A stretch of 64,000 bases of DNA from positions 2,443,501-2,507,500 of the forward strand of contig NZ_CP113061.1 in assembly GCF_026625745.1 (NCBI RefSeq). The letters are read 5' to 3'. Below the pieces are notes generated by a model, which did no database searches, had not been told where the DNA came from, and saw nothing but the letters and a program-made list of their open reading frames with translations. A program made the position numbers and the translations under genes. Numbering within the stretch: position 1 is the stretch's first letter; every line of letters starts with the position of its first letter. This DNA is from Asticcacaulis sp. SL142 (GTDB taxonomy: Bacteria > Pseudomonadota > Alphaproteobacteria > Caulobacterales > Caulobacteraceae). Shown here one piece after another: positions 8,433-18,082 of the stretch.

Positions 8433-8852
8433 TTAATCAACCGGATTTTTCTGAAACCAGTCAACGATCCCCGGCATATCATCCTCAAAACCGCCGGGAA
8501 TGTAGATATTGAGCAGACCGGCACGGTCGGGCGACTGGTTTTCAAAATCATGGATCACACCGGCGGGCACGCGCACGAACGAGCCTTTGGCTGCATCAAT
8601 CCACTGATCCCCAACCAGAAAGGCGACGCGGCCTTCGATGACATAAAAGATGTCTTCGTTGTCGCTATGGACGTGCTTGCCCGGCCCGCGGGTATAGGGC
8701 TCAAGCCACCATTCCGAGATCGAATAGCGGCCGGAAGTTTCTTCACCATCGGATTTAAAGATGCTGGTCATGCGACCGAGCGGATAGCGGCGGCCCTCAC
8801 CGGGGCCAAGAACGATAGCGGTCTGTCTTGGTGTAGTCAGTTCTGGTATCAT
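8433..8852 (-). CDS. Cupin domain protein
   Basis: A 139-residue single-domain cupin. The two conserved motifs can be seen: GPGKHVHSDNEDIFYVIEG (metal-binding HxH and Glu) and, further on, VRVPAGVIHDFENQ (third His). Start is supported by GGAGG about 9 bp upstream of ATG. Such proteins bind a metal and act as small-molecule isomerases, dioxygenases or sensors; nothing here fixes the substrate. It stands alone, facing the receptor terminator on one side and non-coding DNA of about 150 bp on the other. Confidence 0.8.
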   Translation of the reverse strand: MIPELTTPRQTAIVLGPGEGRRYPLGRMTSIFKSDGEETSGRYSISEWWLEPYTRGPGKHVHSDNEDIFYVIEGRVAFLVGDQWIDAAKGSFVRVPAGVIHDFENQSPDRAGLLNIYIPGGFEDDMPGIVDWFQKNPVD

Positions 8853-8999
8853 ACGGCAGGCCTCCGGTTTTCGGGATGCGCTCTTAAGCCTACCAACTTA
8901 AGTGTATTATCGCCTTAAAACAACTCAGGTGACAGAGGTGTGATGAGTTCCGTGATCAGCGCGTTATCGACGCCTTCCGCGCGCCCGGCCATCACCGGG

Positions 9000-9551
9000 T
9001 TAAATCACCGCTTCAATGGGTTGGGGCGCGGACAGATCAAGCGCCTGAAGCTGACTGAGGCGGGCCTGAAGTCGCGGGATGTTACGGGCGGCATAGGTTT
9101 TGAGTGTGCCGGCACCATCGTCACGGACATAGGCTTCGAATACCGACAAGGCGCCCTGATAAACGGTTTGTCCCACATCGACAAAGGCTTGATCAAACTC
9201 AGCCGCTTTCGCCTTTTGTAAATCGTCGACCCAGCCATGGTAAATCGGCTTAAAGTGCTGATCTGGCGCCTGATCCACATCCATGATCTCAATCAGGTCG
9301 CCCGTCACATCGCCTTCTTTTTCCAGCACATGATCGGCAAAGGCGCGCACATCGTCATTTACGGATGTTTCCAAAGCCAGACGCGCCAGACTGCCCTCAA
9401 AGGCATTCAAACTGCGGGCCGTCTTCAGGAAGGTTTCATCCGACACCCGTGCCAGACGTTTGCGCAGACGATGCAAACGAACATCCTCCGCCAGACGCAG
9501 GGCAAAGCCAACCACGCCTAAAATACCGGCGGCAAATCTTAAGTGACGCAT
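9000..9551 (-). CDS. DUF4142 (ferritin-like fold) protein
   Basis: 183 residues: a short hydrophobic N terminus (RFAAGILGVVGFAL), then two long helical hairpins. The segment SDETFLKTARSLNAFEGSLA, followed by VRAFADHVLEKE and a later AEFDQAFVDVGQTVYQGALS, has the pattern of DUF4142 proteins, a ferritin-like family often found in the periplasm and linked by neighbourhood to stress. The start has GGAGG 8 bp upstream. The likely location is periplasmic and membrane-anchored. Function is unknown, and no partner gene is evident. Confidence 0.65.
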   Translation of the reverse strand: MRHLRFAAGILGVVGFALRLAEDVRLHRLRKRLARVSDETFLKTARSLNAFEGSLARLALETSVNDDVRAFADHVLEKEGDVTGDLIEIMDVDQAPDQHFKPIYHGWVDDLQKAKAAEFDQAFVDVGQTVYQGALSVFEAYVRDDGAGTLKTYAARNIPRLQARLSQLQALDLSAPQPIEAVI

Positions 9552-9783
9552 GACGAAAACCTCCGTAAACCTGAACCTGTTTATAGGGGGCCAAATATAA
9601 GTTTTGAATGGGACTCAAACGCGCGGGCTGTCAGTGCCGCCTTAACGGCGCTCTGTAGACCCTTTATGGGTGATCTGTTTTCGGTCAGGAGAGGGCAAAA
9701 ATTACCGTTAAAAGTCACCCACTTCCAATTGCCGATTGACCCATTTCCGGGCTCAGCCTATGGTCGTGGGGTGGGGAGAGGTT

Positions 9784-10500
9784 ATGGGGCTTAGGCTTTC
9801 CAGCAATCAGACAGACGCGAGCGTTTCCGCATCGGCGGCCGCGCCCGTAAACGCGCCCGTCACACCGGATCAGGCCCGCAGCCTGATCAATGACGTCAAT
9901 GGCAGCGGCTATATCCAGACCCACTTCACTCAGGTTAACCCGCCCAAGACCGAGATGCCGCAATGGCTCAAAGACGTGCTGCACGGGCTGGGCGATGTCA
10001 TCACCGCAATCGGCAAAATTCTGGCGCCGCTGGGGCCCATCCTGCCGTGGCTGATTTATCTGCTGGTGTTTGCGCTGGCGGTGCTGGTGCTGTCGCCGTT
10101 TGTGCGGATGCTGATCCGCCAGCAGATTGAGCGCTTCCTGCCGCGCGATGTCATGAAACCTGAGACGATGTGGCGGCCCACCAAGGATGCCGCCGCCGCC
10201 CTGCTGCACGATATCGATGCCCTGGCGGCCAAGGGTGACTATGATGAAGCCGTGCACTTGCTGCTACTGAGGTCGGTGGCTGATCTGAACGCTTACCGGC
10301 CTGATCTGGTGCGCACCCACTATTCGTCGCGCGATATCCTAAGCCATCCGCTGCTGCCGCTGGATGCACGGCCCGCGTTCGGGGAAATCACGCGCTGGGT
10401 TGAAATGAGCTATTTCGCCGGTATCCGGGTCGGGCGCGAAGGGTTCGACGCCTGCCGTCAGGCCTATGTCGATTTCGTCGCCATCGAAGGGATCGGCTGA
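9784..10500 (+). CDS. DUF4129-like membrane protein, first gene of the MoxR/DUF58 operon
   Basis: ATG at 9784 is chosen because GGGGAGAGG lies immediately upstream; an in-frame ATG at 9736 has no such signal. The 238-residue product has a soluble N-terminal part, one strong membrane helix (ILPWLIYLLVFALAVLVLSP) and a cytoplasmic helical part (YDEAVHLLLLRSVADLNAYRP, ending in a helix with RVGREGFDACRQAYVDF) of the kind seen in DUF4129 proteins. These accompany MoxR, DUF58 and transglutaminase-like genes. The stop overlaps the next start (TGATG). It probably belongs to one membrane complex with the downstream products. Confidence 0.6.
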   Translation: MGLRLSSNQTDASVSASAAAPVNAPVTPDQARSLINDVNGSGYIQTHFTQVNPPKTEMPQWLKDVLHGLGDVITAIGKILAPLGPILPWLIYLLVFALAVLVLSPFVRMLIRQQIERFLPRDVMKPETMWRPTKDAAAALLHDIDALAAKGDYDEAVHLLLLRSVADLNAYRPDLVRTHYSSRDILSHPLLPLDARPAFGEITRWVEMSYFAGIRVGREGFDACRQAYVDFVAIEGIG

Positions 10501-12095
10501 TGAAACTTAACTTCCGCCTGCCCCCGCTTAATCGTATGTTGCCGATGATCGTCGGCCTGTTGTGTGTCGGCCTGTTTGCGACGGCGGCCCTGATCCTGAT
10601 TTCGCCGTCCTTCGATCCGGACAGCCCGCAGTCAGCCGATGCCGGCGCAATCTCGCCCCACGGCTTTAAGGGTATCTATAAACTGCTGGAGGCGCGCGGT
10701 TACCGCAGCGATATCAACCGGCGCGAAACCGGCCCGCAACAGAGCTATGATCTTGAGATTATCACGCTCGAAGATGTCGATAGCGTATTTGCGCTCTATG
10801 CTTTGGAAAAGCCTGCCGCTGACACGATTGATACTGCTGAAAGCGGTCAGACGGCGTCTTCAGCGAGCGCGGAGGAGGCGGCATCCGAAGATAGCTCAGA
10901 CCGTGAATATGAAGCCATCCTCGCCCGACGCAAGGTGGCGGAAACGCGCACATCGGTCAGTGGCCCCGAAGACATAGGTGAAGCCACCCGTGGCGCGGAT
11001 AAGGCCAAATCCGATTACATCCTTTACGACGCGCAAGGGGACGCTGTCCTGATCGTACTGCCGAAATGGCAGGCCGCACCGCACCGTACCCGTCCGCGTT
11101 GGTCGCAAAACGAATGGGCCCAGCCTTACAGCACTTTGCTTGATCTGATGCGATTGCTGTCGGACACCCGAACCGAGACATCTGATCTTGAAAAAGCCGG
11201 TGAAAAGATAATCATGACCCGGCCTGTGGTGCCAGTCGATTATCAGTTTGCCCGCGCCCCCACCAAGGTCTCGCGCACCCTGACCCTGCAACCCACAGCG
11301 GGACAGACCCTGTTCACGGCCCCGCTTAAGGTGGGTAAGATCAAGGGCCTGCAATCGGTCGTGGCGACGGCTAAACTCACCCCTATCCTGACCGGCCCAA
11401 AGGGTGAAATCGTACTGGCCCGGGTCAATGCCCTGACGGGTGAGAAACCGTACACACAGCCGGTCTATCTACTGACCGACCCCGACCTACTCAACAACCA
11501 GATCTTGGGCGACCCGCAAAAAGTCATAACCGCCCTGACCCTGATTGATGCTGTGCGTGGCAAATCATCCACCCCGCCGTCGGTTGTGTTTAACCTGACC
11601 TTTAATGGCCACTCGGTCGACAAAAGCCTGCTGCACCATATCGCCACGCCACCGTTTATTGCTGTGCCTCTGAGCTTTATGGTGCTCGGGCTTGGGCTGA
11701 TGTGGGCGGCCTTTGCTCGCTTTGGCCCGGCCCATGATATGACCAAATCGGCACCGCTGGGGCGCGGGGTTAGCATACTGGCGGACAATGCCGCGCGCCT
11801 GCTGGGTAAGGCCGGACGCGAGCCGAAACTGGCCCCGCTCTATGCCCAGATGATGCGCGATGCCGCCCTTAAAGCCCGCGGCTATATGGGCCACGCCACC
11901 CTGTCGTCCGATGAGCTGGCCGATCAGTTGAGCGCGCGCACGGGAACCACCGAAACCTATAGCGCCATCGCCCGCGACGCGACCAAAGTGACCACGCCCG
12001 CCAACCTCATCAGCCTGTGTCAGCGCCTGCATCAATGGCGTCTTGAAACGGGTGCCCCTAAATCCCGCACCATCCCATCCAAAACGGAGAGCTGA
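10500..12095 (+). CDS. DUF4350 domain membrane protein
   Basis: A 531-residue protein with an N-terminal membrane helix ([19 protein letters not shown]), a large extracytoplasmic region beginning with the DUF4350-like block [24 protein letters not shown], and a second helix late in the protein ([23 protein letters not shown] split by a short loop), then a cytoplasmic helical tail. DUF4350 resembles GATase/ThuA-like folds and is typical of MoxR-DUF58 operons. The start overlaps the previous stop by 1 bp. An acidic Ser/Glu-rich insert (about residues 110-140) is unusual and is probably a flexible loop. Molecular function is unknown. Confidence 0.7.
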   Translation: MKLNFRLPPLNRMLPMIVGLLCVGLFATAALILISPSFDPDSPQSADAGAISPHGFKGIYKLLEARGYRSDINRRETGPQQSYDLEIITLEDVDSVFALYALEKPAADTIDTAESGQTASSASAEEAASEDSSDREYEAILARRKVAETRTSVSGPEDIGEATRGADKAKSDYILYDAQGDAVLIVLPKWQAAPHRTRPRWSQNEWAQPYSTLLDLMRLLSDTRTETSDLEKAGEKIIMTRPVVPVDYQFARAPTKVSRTLTLQPTAGQTLFTAPLKVGKIKGLQSVVATAKLTPILTGPKGEIVLARVNALTGEKPYTQPVYLLTDPDLLNNQILGDPQKVITALTLIDAVRGKSSTPPSVVFNLTFNGHSVDKSLLHHIATPPFIAVPLSFMVLGLGLMWAAFARFGPAHDMTKSAPLGRGVSILADNAARLLGKAGREPKLAPLYAQMMRDAALKARGYMGHATLSSDELADQLSARTGTTETYSAIARDATKVTTPANLISLCQRLHQWRLETGAPKSRTIPSKTES

Positions 12096-12099
12096 CACC

Positions 12100-13050
12100 G
12101 TGCAAATATCCGACATTAAATCCTTAGCGGACCAGCTCAGGGCCGAAATCGCCAAGGCGGTGGTGGGTCAGGCCGATACGGTCGAGCTTATGCTGGTGGC
12201 GCTGTTTTCCGGCGGCCACATCCTGCTCGAAGGGCCGCCCGGCACCGCCAAGACCCTGTTGGCGCGGGCCTTTTGTCAGTCGCTTGATCTGCGCTTTGGC
12301 CGCATCCAGTTCACGCCAGACATGCTGCCCGGCGATATTCTGGGGTCGAACCTGTTTAACTTTCAGACCTCCAGCTTTTCCTTGAGCAAAGGGCCGATCT
12401 TCTGCGATCTGTTGCTGGCCGACGAAATCAACCGCACCCCGCCCAAGACTCAGGCCGCCCTGCTTGAGGCCATGCAGGAACGGTTTGTGACGCTGGATGG
12501 CACCCGCCACGATCTGGGCGCACGCTTTACGGTCATCGCCACCCAGAACCCGATTGAACAGCAGGGCACCTATCCCTTGCCCGAAGCCCAGCTTGACCGG
12601 TTTTTATTCAAGCACATCTTAAGCTACCCCAGCATCGAGGAAGAACGCCGCATCGTCAGCCTGTCGGGCAATGCCGCCGCCACTGACACCACGCTGAATA
12701 TAAGCCGCGTCATCGATGCCACAACCCTGGCTCAGGCCATTGATACAGTGGCGCAGGTCAAGCTCAATGATGCCAATCTCAACTACATCGTCAATCTGAT
12801 CCGGGCTACCCGCGAAGTAGCGCAACTGAGCGTCGGCGCATCGCCGCGATCCGGTGCGCTGCTGGCCCGGGCCGCACGGGCGCGCGCCACACTGGATGGC
12901 CGTGACTATGTGCTGCCCGACGATATCAAGGCGCTCTATGCCCCGTGTATGCGCCACCGCGTGCTGTTGTCGGCGTCGGCGGAGATCGAAGGCGCCAATG
13001 TCGACAGCGTGCTGCAAAGCCTGCTGGAACGCGTTGAGATCCCCAGATAA
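12100..13050 (+). CDS. MoxR family AAA+ ATPase
   Basis: GTG at 12100 is taken as start: GGAGAG lies about 9 bp upstream, it avoids a 50-bp overlap with the previous gene, and the product then begins like other MoxR proteins. Walker A is GPPGTAKT (residues 45-52), Walker B LLLADEIN (about 104-111), and sensor 1 [22 protein letters not shown] is of the MoxR type. 316 residues is normal. MoxR ATPases are thought to act as chaperones for vWA/DUF58 partners, and the DUF58 gene follows after 2 bp. Confidence 0.93.
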   Translation: MQISDIKSLADQLRAEIAKAVVGQADTVELMLVALFSGGHILLEGPPGTAKTLLARAFCQSLDLRFGRIQFTPDMLPGDILGSNLFNFQTSSFSLSKGPIFCDLLLADEINRTPPKTQAALLEAMQERFVTLDGTRHDLGARFTVIATQNPIEQQGTYPLPEAQLDRFLFKHILSYPSIEEERRIVSLSGNAAATDTTLNISRVIDATTLAQAIDTVAQVKLNDANLNYIVNLIRATREVAQLSVGASPRSGALLARAARARATLDGRDYVLPDDIKALYAPCMRHRVLLSASAEIEGANVDSVLQSLLERVEIPR

Positions 13051-13052
13051 TC

Positions 13053-14360
13053 ATGTATCCCACCGCCCGCCTCATTACGATCCTTATCCTGTGCGTCGCC
13101 TTAAGCGTCGGGCTGGCTTTGGCGTGGCCGCAAGGCTGGGTCTGGGCGCCGCTGGTCATGCTGGGGGTTCTGGGGCTAGGGTTGTTTGACGGCCTGTTTG
13201 CGCCGCTATCGCGCACGCTGACGCTCGATCTGAAAACTCCGCGCAGTATGGGCGTGGGCCGGGACTATGTCTGGCCATTTAGCCTGACCTTCACGGGTCG
13301 CAGACCGGGTTCGCTGGAGGTGCGGTTTGGCGCCAATCACCTGCTGGTCGTCACAGACATGGCCCAGCCGATCACAGACGACGCGGGGGCCTTCCACGCC
13401 GAACTGGCGCTCAAAGCCCACGCCCGCGGCGTCGCGGTCCTGGAGGATATCCATATCCGTTATCGCGGGGTTCTGGGCCTGATCTGGATACAAAAGCGCC
13501 TGACGCTGGATCGCCAGATCATTGTGACCCCGGATATAGAAGGTGTGCAACACGACGCATCTGAGCTGTTTTCCTACGACAGCATCTACGGTGTCCGGGT
13601 ACAAAACCAGTTGCACAATGGCTCGGAATTTCATGCCCTGCGCGAATATGACGCCAGTCAGGACCCGCGCCGAATTGACTGGCGCTCGTCGGCTCGCCAC
13701 CTCAAACTGCTGTCGCGGGAATTTCAGGCCGAACGTAACCACCACATCGTGCTGGCCTTTGATACCGGACGATTGATGGGGGAGCCGCTGCTTGGCATCA
13801 AACGGCTGGATCGGGCGCTGTATGCCGGACTGTTGCTCGGCTATTGCGCGCTTAAAATCGGCGACAATATCCGCAGCTTTGCCTTTGCGTCACAGCCCTA
13901 TCATATCGCCCCGCAGGTGTCGGGCATGCAGGGCTATGAGGTGCTGAAACATCAGCTATCGTCGCTATCGGATATGGCCGAAGAGTCCAATCATACCCTG
14001 GCTCTGGCCGATCTTAATTCGCGCATTGGGCGGCGCTCGCTGATCGTACTGTTCACTGATTTTATCGATGAGATCAGCGCCGATCTGATGCTGGAGGCGC
14101 TCAATCGCCTGTCGAAAAAGCACGTCATCATCTTTGTGGCCTTCCGCGATGAAGTGCTCGAAGACCTTGCCTCCAGACCACCGCTGACACCCGAAGATGT
14201 CAGCCGCGCTATTTTCGCCCAGCGCCTGTTGACCCAGCGCGAAACCGTCCATGCCCTGCTGCGCCGGCAGGGGATTGAGGTGCTGGAAGCCCCGACCGAG
14301 CAAATGGCTACGCTCATCGTCACCAAATATCTGGCGCTCAAGCAAGCCGACCGGTTGTAG
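13053..14360 (+). CDS. DUF58 domain protein (MoxR partner)
   Basis: 435 residues with two N-terminal membrane helices (LITILILCVALSVGLALAW and VWAPLVMLGVLGLGLF), a beta-rich extracytoplasmic segment, and the DUF58 signature LREYDASQDPRRIDWRSSARHLKLLSREF (middle of the protein, shown here in two pieces: EYDASQDPRRIDW and SARHLKLLSREF). A vWA-like half follows with HHIVLAFDTGR and SLIVLFTDFID. DUF58 proteins are membrane-linked partners of MoxR ATPases, thought to act in envelope integrity. It follows the moxR gene by 2 bp and precedes spoIIM by 9 bp. Confidence 0.9.
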   Translation: MYPTARLITILILCVALSVGLALAWPQGWVWAPLVMLGVLGLGLFDGLFAPLSRTLTLDLKTPRSMGVGRDYVWPFSLTFTGRRPGSLEVRFGANHLLVVTDMAQPITDDAGAFHAELALKAHARGVAVLEDIHIRYRGVLGLIWIQKRLTLDRQIIVTPDIEGVQHDASELFSYDSIYGVRVQNQLHNGSEFHALREYDASQDPRRIDWRSSARHLKLLSREFQAERNHHIVLAFDTGRLMGEPLLGIKRLDRALYAGLLLGYCALKIGDNIRSFAFASQPYHIAPQVSGMQGYEVLKHQLSSLSDMAEESNHTLALADLNSRIGRRSLIVLFTDFIDEISADLMLEALNRLSKKHVIIFVAFRDEVLEDLASRPPLTPEDVSRAIFAQRLLTQRETVHALLRRQGIEVLEAPTEQMATLIVTKYLALKQADRL

Positions 14361-14369
14361 GAGGATCAC

Positions 14370-15410
14370 ATGAACAATGAAGACCCCGCAAGACCTGCCC
14401 TGCAACTCAAGAGCCAGAAGTTTCGTGATGCGCGCGAACGGGACTGGCGCACCTTAAGCCGGGCTTTGGATTGCCTCGATCAGGGCAAACTCAACAGCTT
14501 TTCGACCGATGAACTGCTGAACCTGCCGGTGCTTTATCGCTCGGCCGTCTCGTCGCTGTCGATGGCGCGCTCGATCTCGCTCGACCGCAATCTGATCGGC
14601 TATCTTCAGGGCTTATGTGCCCGCGCCTATATGGGCATCTACGGTCCCCATGCGCGGTTTAAGGACATTCTGACCGGCTATTTTGGGCGGCAGTGGCCCG
14701 AAAGTGTGCGCCGCATCGGGTCTGAATTTTGGTTATCTCTGGCCTGCCTGGTGATCGGCATCGTCGCGGGCTGGCTGTTGTGTGCGGGTGATCAGAGCTG
14801 GTATTCCGCACTGGTCGGCGAAGACATGGCAGGCGGGCGCAATCTGTCGGCCTCGGCCGCCGATCTGAAAGAAACGCTTCAGGGCCGCACCGATGGACTG
14901 GCGTTTTTTTCGGTCTTTTTGATGTCGCACAACACGCAGGTATCGATCTTTGCCTTTGCGCTGGGGGTGATTGCGGGTATACCGACCGCCCTTTTGATCC
15001 TGCATAACGGCATGTTGCTGGGGGCCATGCTGTGGCTGTTCGCGCGCCAGGGTCTGCTGGTCGATTTCGCGGGCTGGCTGAGCATTCACGGCACGACCGA
15101 GTTGCTGGCCATTGTGCTGGCCGGTGCCGCCGGTTTCCACATGGCGCGGCGGATCATGTTCCCTGGCAATCTGACGCGCAAAGCCGCTCTGGTTGACGCC
15201 GGTAAGCTGACCGGCTCCGTCATGCTGGGGGTCGCCATCATGCTGCTGCTGGCCGGACTGCTCGAAGGCTTTGGGCGACAGCTAATCACCGGCACTTCGG
15301 CGCGGTTTGGGGTCGGTGCGGTCATGCTGGTGGTCTGGGTGGTCTATTTTACGCAAGCTGGGAAACGTCTGACGCTTAGGTTTGAGGAGGCTGATCATGG
15401 CCGCCGTTAA
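14370..15410 (+). CDS. SpoIIM/stage II sporulation M family membrane protein
   Basis: 346 residues. A cytoplasmic helical N terminus (RDWRTLSRALDCLDQGKLNS is in the expected place) precedes about six membrane helices containing FSVFLMSHNTQVSIFAFALG and HGTTELLAIVLAGAAG, both typical of SpoIIM-like proteins. In non-sporulating bacteria these genes accompany MoxR/DUF58/RDD genes, as here. GGAGG lies 5 bp upstream of ATG. It overlaps the RDD gene by 14 bp. Probably a membrane component of the same complex; the biochemical role is unknown. Confidence 0.85.
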   Translation: MNNEDPARPALQLKSQKFRDARERDWRTLSRALDCLDQGKLNSFSTDELLNLPVLYRSAVSSLSMARSISLDRNLIGYLQGLCARAYMGIYGPHARFKDILTGYFGRQWPESVRRIGSEFWLSLACLVIGIVAGWLLCAGDQSWYSALVGEDMAGGRNLSASAADLKETLQGRTDGLAFFSVFLMSHNTQVSIFAFALGVIAGIPTALLILHNGMLLGAMLWLFARQGLLVDFAGWLSIHGTTELLAIVLAGAAGFHMARRIMFPGNLTRKAALVDAGKLTGSVMLGVAIMLLLAGLLEGFGRQLITGTSARFGVGAVMLVVWVVYFTQAGKRLTLRFEEADHGRR

Positions 15411-16332
15411 GACCGCCCCTATATTGGATGACACCTTAAGCTTTGATGCGCAGGGCAAGTATCAGCGGCGCGTCACCTACATCACCACCCCCGAAGGCGT
15501 GCGCCTGCCGTTCATTACCGCCACCTTTGCCGAGCGCTTGGGGGCGTTTATCCTTGATTACCTGATCATCATTGCCGCCCCGGTGGCCCTGATCCTGCTG
15601 TTTTTTATTCTGCCGTTTGAGCAGGTCGACTGGAAGCGCGCCAAGGGGTTGGGCGACATCCTGATGATCCTGTTTTTCATGGCCATGTTCTTTGTGCGCA
15701 CCGGCTATTTCATGGCGTTTGAGATGGGGCCGCGCGCCGCGACGCCGGGTAAGCGGGTGCTGAAAATCAGGGTCATTGCCAATGACGGCGGCCACCTGAC
15801 GCCGGTGATGGTCATTACCCGCAATATGCTGCGTGAGGTCGAGTTTTATCTGCCGCTGACCCTGATGGGCATGACCATGCAGGGCGGGGGCTGGGTGGCG
15901 CTGTCGGCGTTTTTGTGGACGCTGGTTCTGGCCCTGCTGCCGCTGTTTAATCGCGATCAGGCCCGCTTGGGCGATTTTCTGGGCGGCACCCGCGTCGTTC
16001 ATATGCCGCGCCAAAGTCTGGGGATTGATCTGGCCGACACCGAGGCTGACCGTCGCAGCGGCATTATCTTTACCCGCGCCCAGATTGAGGCTTATGGCGA
16101 GAAAGAACTGGGGGTTTTGGAGGAAGTCTTACGCGAACGCAGGCCCGCGACCATGGCGGCGGTAGCCACCCGTATCAAGACCCGCATCGGCTGGGACGAT
16201 CCTAAAAATACCAACGATATGCCGACCGATGAAGCCTTCCTGCGCGCCTTTTATGCGGCGTTGCGGGCCCATCTGGAAAGCCGGATGCTGCTCGGCAAAC
16301 GCCGCAAAGATAAGCACGACGACGTGCGCTAA
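15397..16332 (+). CDS. RDD family membrane protein
   Basis: ATG at 15397 is preferred over an in-frame TTG at 15382 because GAGGAGG (15384-15390) sits just before it. The 311-residue product has the RDD signature AERLGAFILDYLII in the first helix and MGPRAATPGKRVLKIRV after the second, with four or so helices, then a cytoplasmic tail rich in charged residues. RDD proteins are small membrane proteins of unclear function; some have been linked to ion transport. Last gene of the operon, followed by a bidirectional terminator. Confidence 0.85.
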   Translation: MAAVKTAPILDDTLSFDAQGKYQRRVTYITTPEGVRLPFITATFAERLGAFILDYLIIIAAPVALILLFFILPFEQVDWKRAKGLGDILMILFFMAMFFVRTGYFMAFEMGPRAATPGKRVLKIRVIANDGGHLTPVMVITRNMLREVEFYLPLTLMGMTMQGGGWVALSAFLWTLVLALLPLFNRDQARLGDFLGGTRVVHMPRQSLGIDLADTEADRRSGIIFTRAQIEAYGEKELGVLEEVLRERRPATMAAVATRIKTRIGWDDPKNTNDMPTDEAFLRAFYAALRAHLESRMLLGKRRKDKHDDVR

Positions 16333-16339
16333 TCAAAAG

Positions 16340-16367
16340 AAAGCCTCCGCGATTGCGGAGGCTTTTT
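16340..16367. terminator. Bidirectional terminator between convergent operons
   Basis: Perfect 11-bp stem AAAGCCTCCGC/GCGGAGGCTTT with a GATT loop, flanked by A-run and T-run. It lies 7 bp after the RDD stop and 21 bp before the end of the opposing membrane-protein gene, so it serves both. Confidence 0.9.
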
Positions 16368-16388
16368 ATTATCAAGAGTAACGCTCAA

Positions 16389-17138
16389 TTACGAAAAGAT
16401 GTTAGCGACCGCATCCGGCGTGTGGATTTCTTTCGCGCGGCGCAGGCTGGTATAGACGGCAATCGCAAATACCAGACTGATGATCGACGTGAACGCGCTC
16501 ACCAGGCCCGATATGGCGACGACAACGGGGCTGTTTGAGCTTTCCGATACCATGCCCAAAGGAATAGTGATGATGGCGCTTAAGATCCCGATCGAGATGC
16601 CGACGATCAGCAGGATCGCCAAAATGCCCCAGCGGTGGCCCTTGGTCAGTTCACGGCTGCGCTTAAATGCGCCGCCGATGCCAAGGCCCGGTTCGGCGAT
16701 ATAGGCTGTCATGACGACATAAAACATCAGCATGACGATAAAACCCGGTACGATCAGCAGGATCATGCCCAGCATCATGGCCAGCGTATAAAGCAGGGTA
16801 ATGATAATCAGCGGGATGATGTTTTTAAGCGCCCGGCCAAACGCCGCCCCGAACTCAAACCGGTCTTTGACGACAATCTCTGTGATCATCGACAAGGTGA
16901 CCAGACTGGCGACTATGGCGATCACCATATATATGCCAAAGCCGCTCCACCATGAGCTATCCATTGTCGATGGATCGGGATTGCCCGCCAGATTAAAGCC
17001 GGTGGTCATCACCAGAATGACCAACCCCGCCACCAGCGGCAAGGCATAGGTGACCAGCCCGACCATAAAGATCGTGCTAAAGTGGCGCGACAACAGGCCA
17101 AAACCTTCGTTGAGCGTGTTTCCAATCGTAAATTTCAT
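16389..17138 (-). CDS. Multi-pass membrane protein, paralogue 1
   Basis: 249 residues with about six helices. It opens MKFTIGNTLNEGFGLLSRHF, then contains IVPGFIVMLMFYVVMTAYIAE and GGAFKRSRELTKGHRWGILA, motifs shared with YciC-like and glycerophosphodiesterase membrane-domain proteins. The final residues DAVANIFS are repeated in the paralogue next door (ETVAEIFA). Function is not known; such proteins are often called DUF inner-membrane proteins. Same strand as paralogue 2, separated by 28 bp, likely one transcript. Faces the MoxR/RDD operon. Confidence 0.75.
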   Translation of the reverse strand: MKFTIGNTLNEGFGLLSRHFSTIFMVGLVTYALPLVAGLVILVMTTGFNLAGNPDPSTMDSSWWSGFGIYMVIAIVASLVTLSMITEIVVKDRFEFGAAFGRALKNIIPLIIITLLYTLAMMLGMILLIVPGFIVMLMFYVVMTAYIAEPGLGIGGAFKRSRELTKGHRWGILAILLIVGISIGILSAIITIPLGMVSESSNSPVVVAISGLVSAFTSIISLVFAIAVYTSLRRAKEIHTPDAVANIFS

Positions 17139-17166
17139 AAGGCTCTCCCTTTTTTGAGTATATGAG

Positions 17167-17925
17167 TTAGGCGAAGATTTCGGCCACAGTTTCAGGACGG
17201 TGGCCTTCTTTGAGGTCGCGCAGGCGAAGGTATGCAGAAACCGTAAACGCAGTAAGCAACACGGAAATAACGGCTTCTGACAGCAGATTAAACACAGGCA
17301 GGGCTGACGTTAGAAGCGGGATAGTGCCGCCGTCCAACAGGAACTCAATTGGTGTAAAAAGGAGTGCGGCTACACCTATCAATATCACACCGACAATCAT
17401 GAAAAATCCAAGCAATCGCCAGCGCTGATTGCGCGTCAAATCGCCGGAACGCCTGAGACTGCCGTCGATGCCGCGGTTTTCAATGACCGCTACAGGCAAG
17501 ACTACAGACAGGATCAGCGCCACATAGATGCCGGGTATTACGAAAAAAATAGCTGCAGTAATTATCAGCAGATTTGATGTAATTATGATCCCCAACATCG
17601 TCAGGAACTTATTGCCTAAAGCTTTGAATACACTTGCAAACGACGCGTGTTCATCCCGGCCCGCCGCAACCATTACAGTGATGAATATGATTTTAGAGAC
17701 AGCATCGATTATCAAACCGAGCACCAGCTTTGGCATGCCGACCGTCGGCATTTCCACCCACGACCGGAATCCGTCATCGACATAGCCCATCGGCATTTCG
17801 ACCGTGTAATAGTAGGCTATAAAAGGCAGAACATATATGATCAGAGCCGCAGCAATAATCGGCACAGCGCAGCGCGATAATATTGAAAAGCCCATCCCCA
17901 GTGCTTTGCCGATTAAAAAATTCAC
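17167..17925 (-). CDS. Multi-pass membrane protein, paralogue 2
   Basis: A GTG start at 17925 is proposed: it gives VNFLIGKALGMGFSILSR, which lines up with the first residues of paralogue 1, and a length of 252 against 249. An upstream ATG at 17982 would add a 19-residue extension with no counterpart. The layout of helices and the motifs FVIPGIYVALILSVVLPVAV and GSLRRSGDLTRNQRWRLLG match paralogue 1. The DNA looks richer in A/T than its neighbours, and the two copies have diverged well, so this is an old duplication. Function unknown. Confidence 0.7.
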   Translation of the reverse strand: MNFLIGKALGMGFSILSRCAVPIIAAALIIYVLPFIAYYYTVEMPMGYVDDGFRSWVEMPTVGMPKLVLGLIIDAVSKIIFITVMVAAGRDEHASFASVFKALGNKFLTMLGIIITSNLLIITAAIFFVIPGIYVALILSVVLPVAVIENRGIDGSLRRSGDLTRNQRWRLLGFFMIVGVILIGVAALLFTPIEFLLDGGTIPLLTSALPVFNLLSEAVISVLLTAFTVSAYLRLRDLKEGHRPETVAEIFA

Positions 17926-18082
17926 CCCACGCCCCCCGTACAAACCCGCTGCGACCATAAGGTGAAATCTTAGCCCTGCCAATCGATTTTGCGCGCCATT
18001 GCGTCAGGTGAATTTGTTTTAAGGTGAAGCGGGTCGCGGGCCTGTGCTAAATATCAGGCGCACTCACAACAGGATAAATTTC

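Noticed and set aside
8885-8904. CTTAAG repeated pair as a CtrA binding site
   Set aside because: The spacing between the TTAA half-sites is 10, not the 7 required for the CtrA consensus TTAA-N7-TTAA.
9543-9794. 83-codon frame across the DUF4142/DUF4129 intergenic region
   Set aside because: Overlaps starts of both flanking genes, has no family features, and ends with biased Gly/Arg residues; the ribosome binding site at 9774 serves the gene at 9784.
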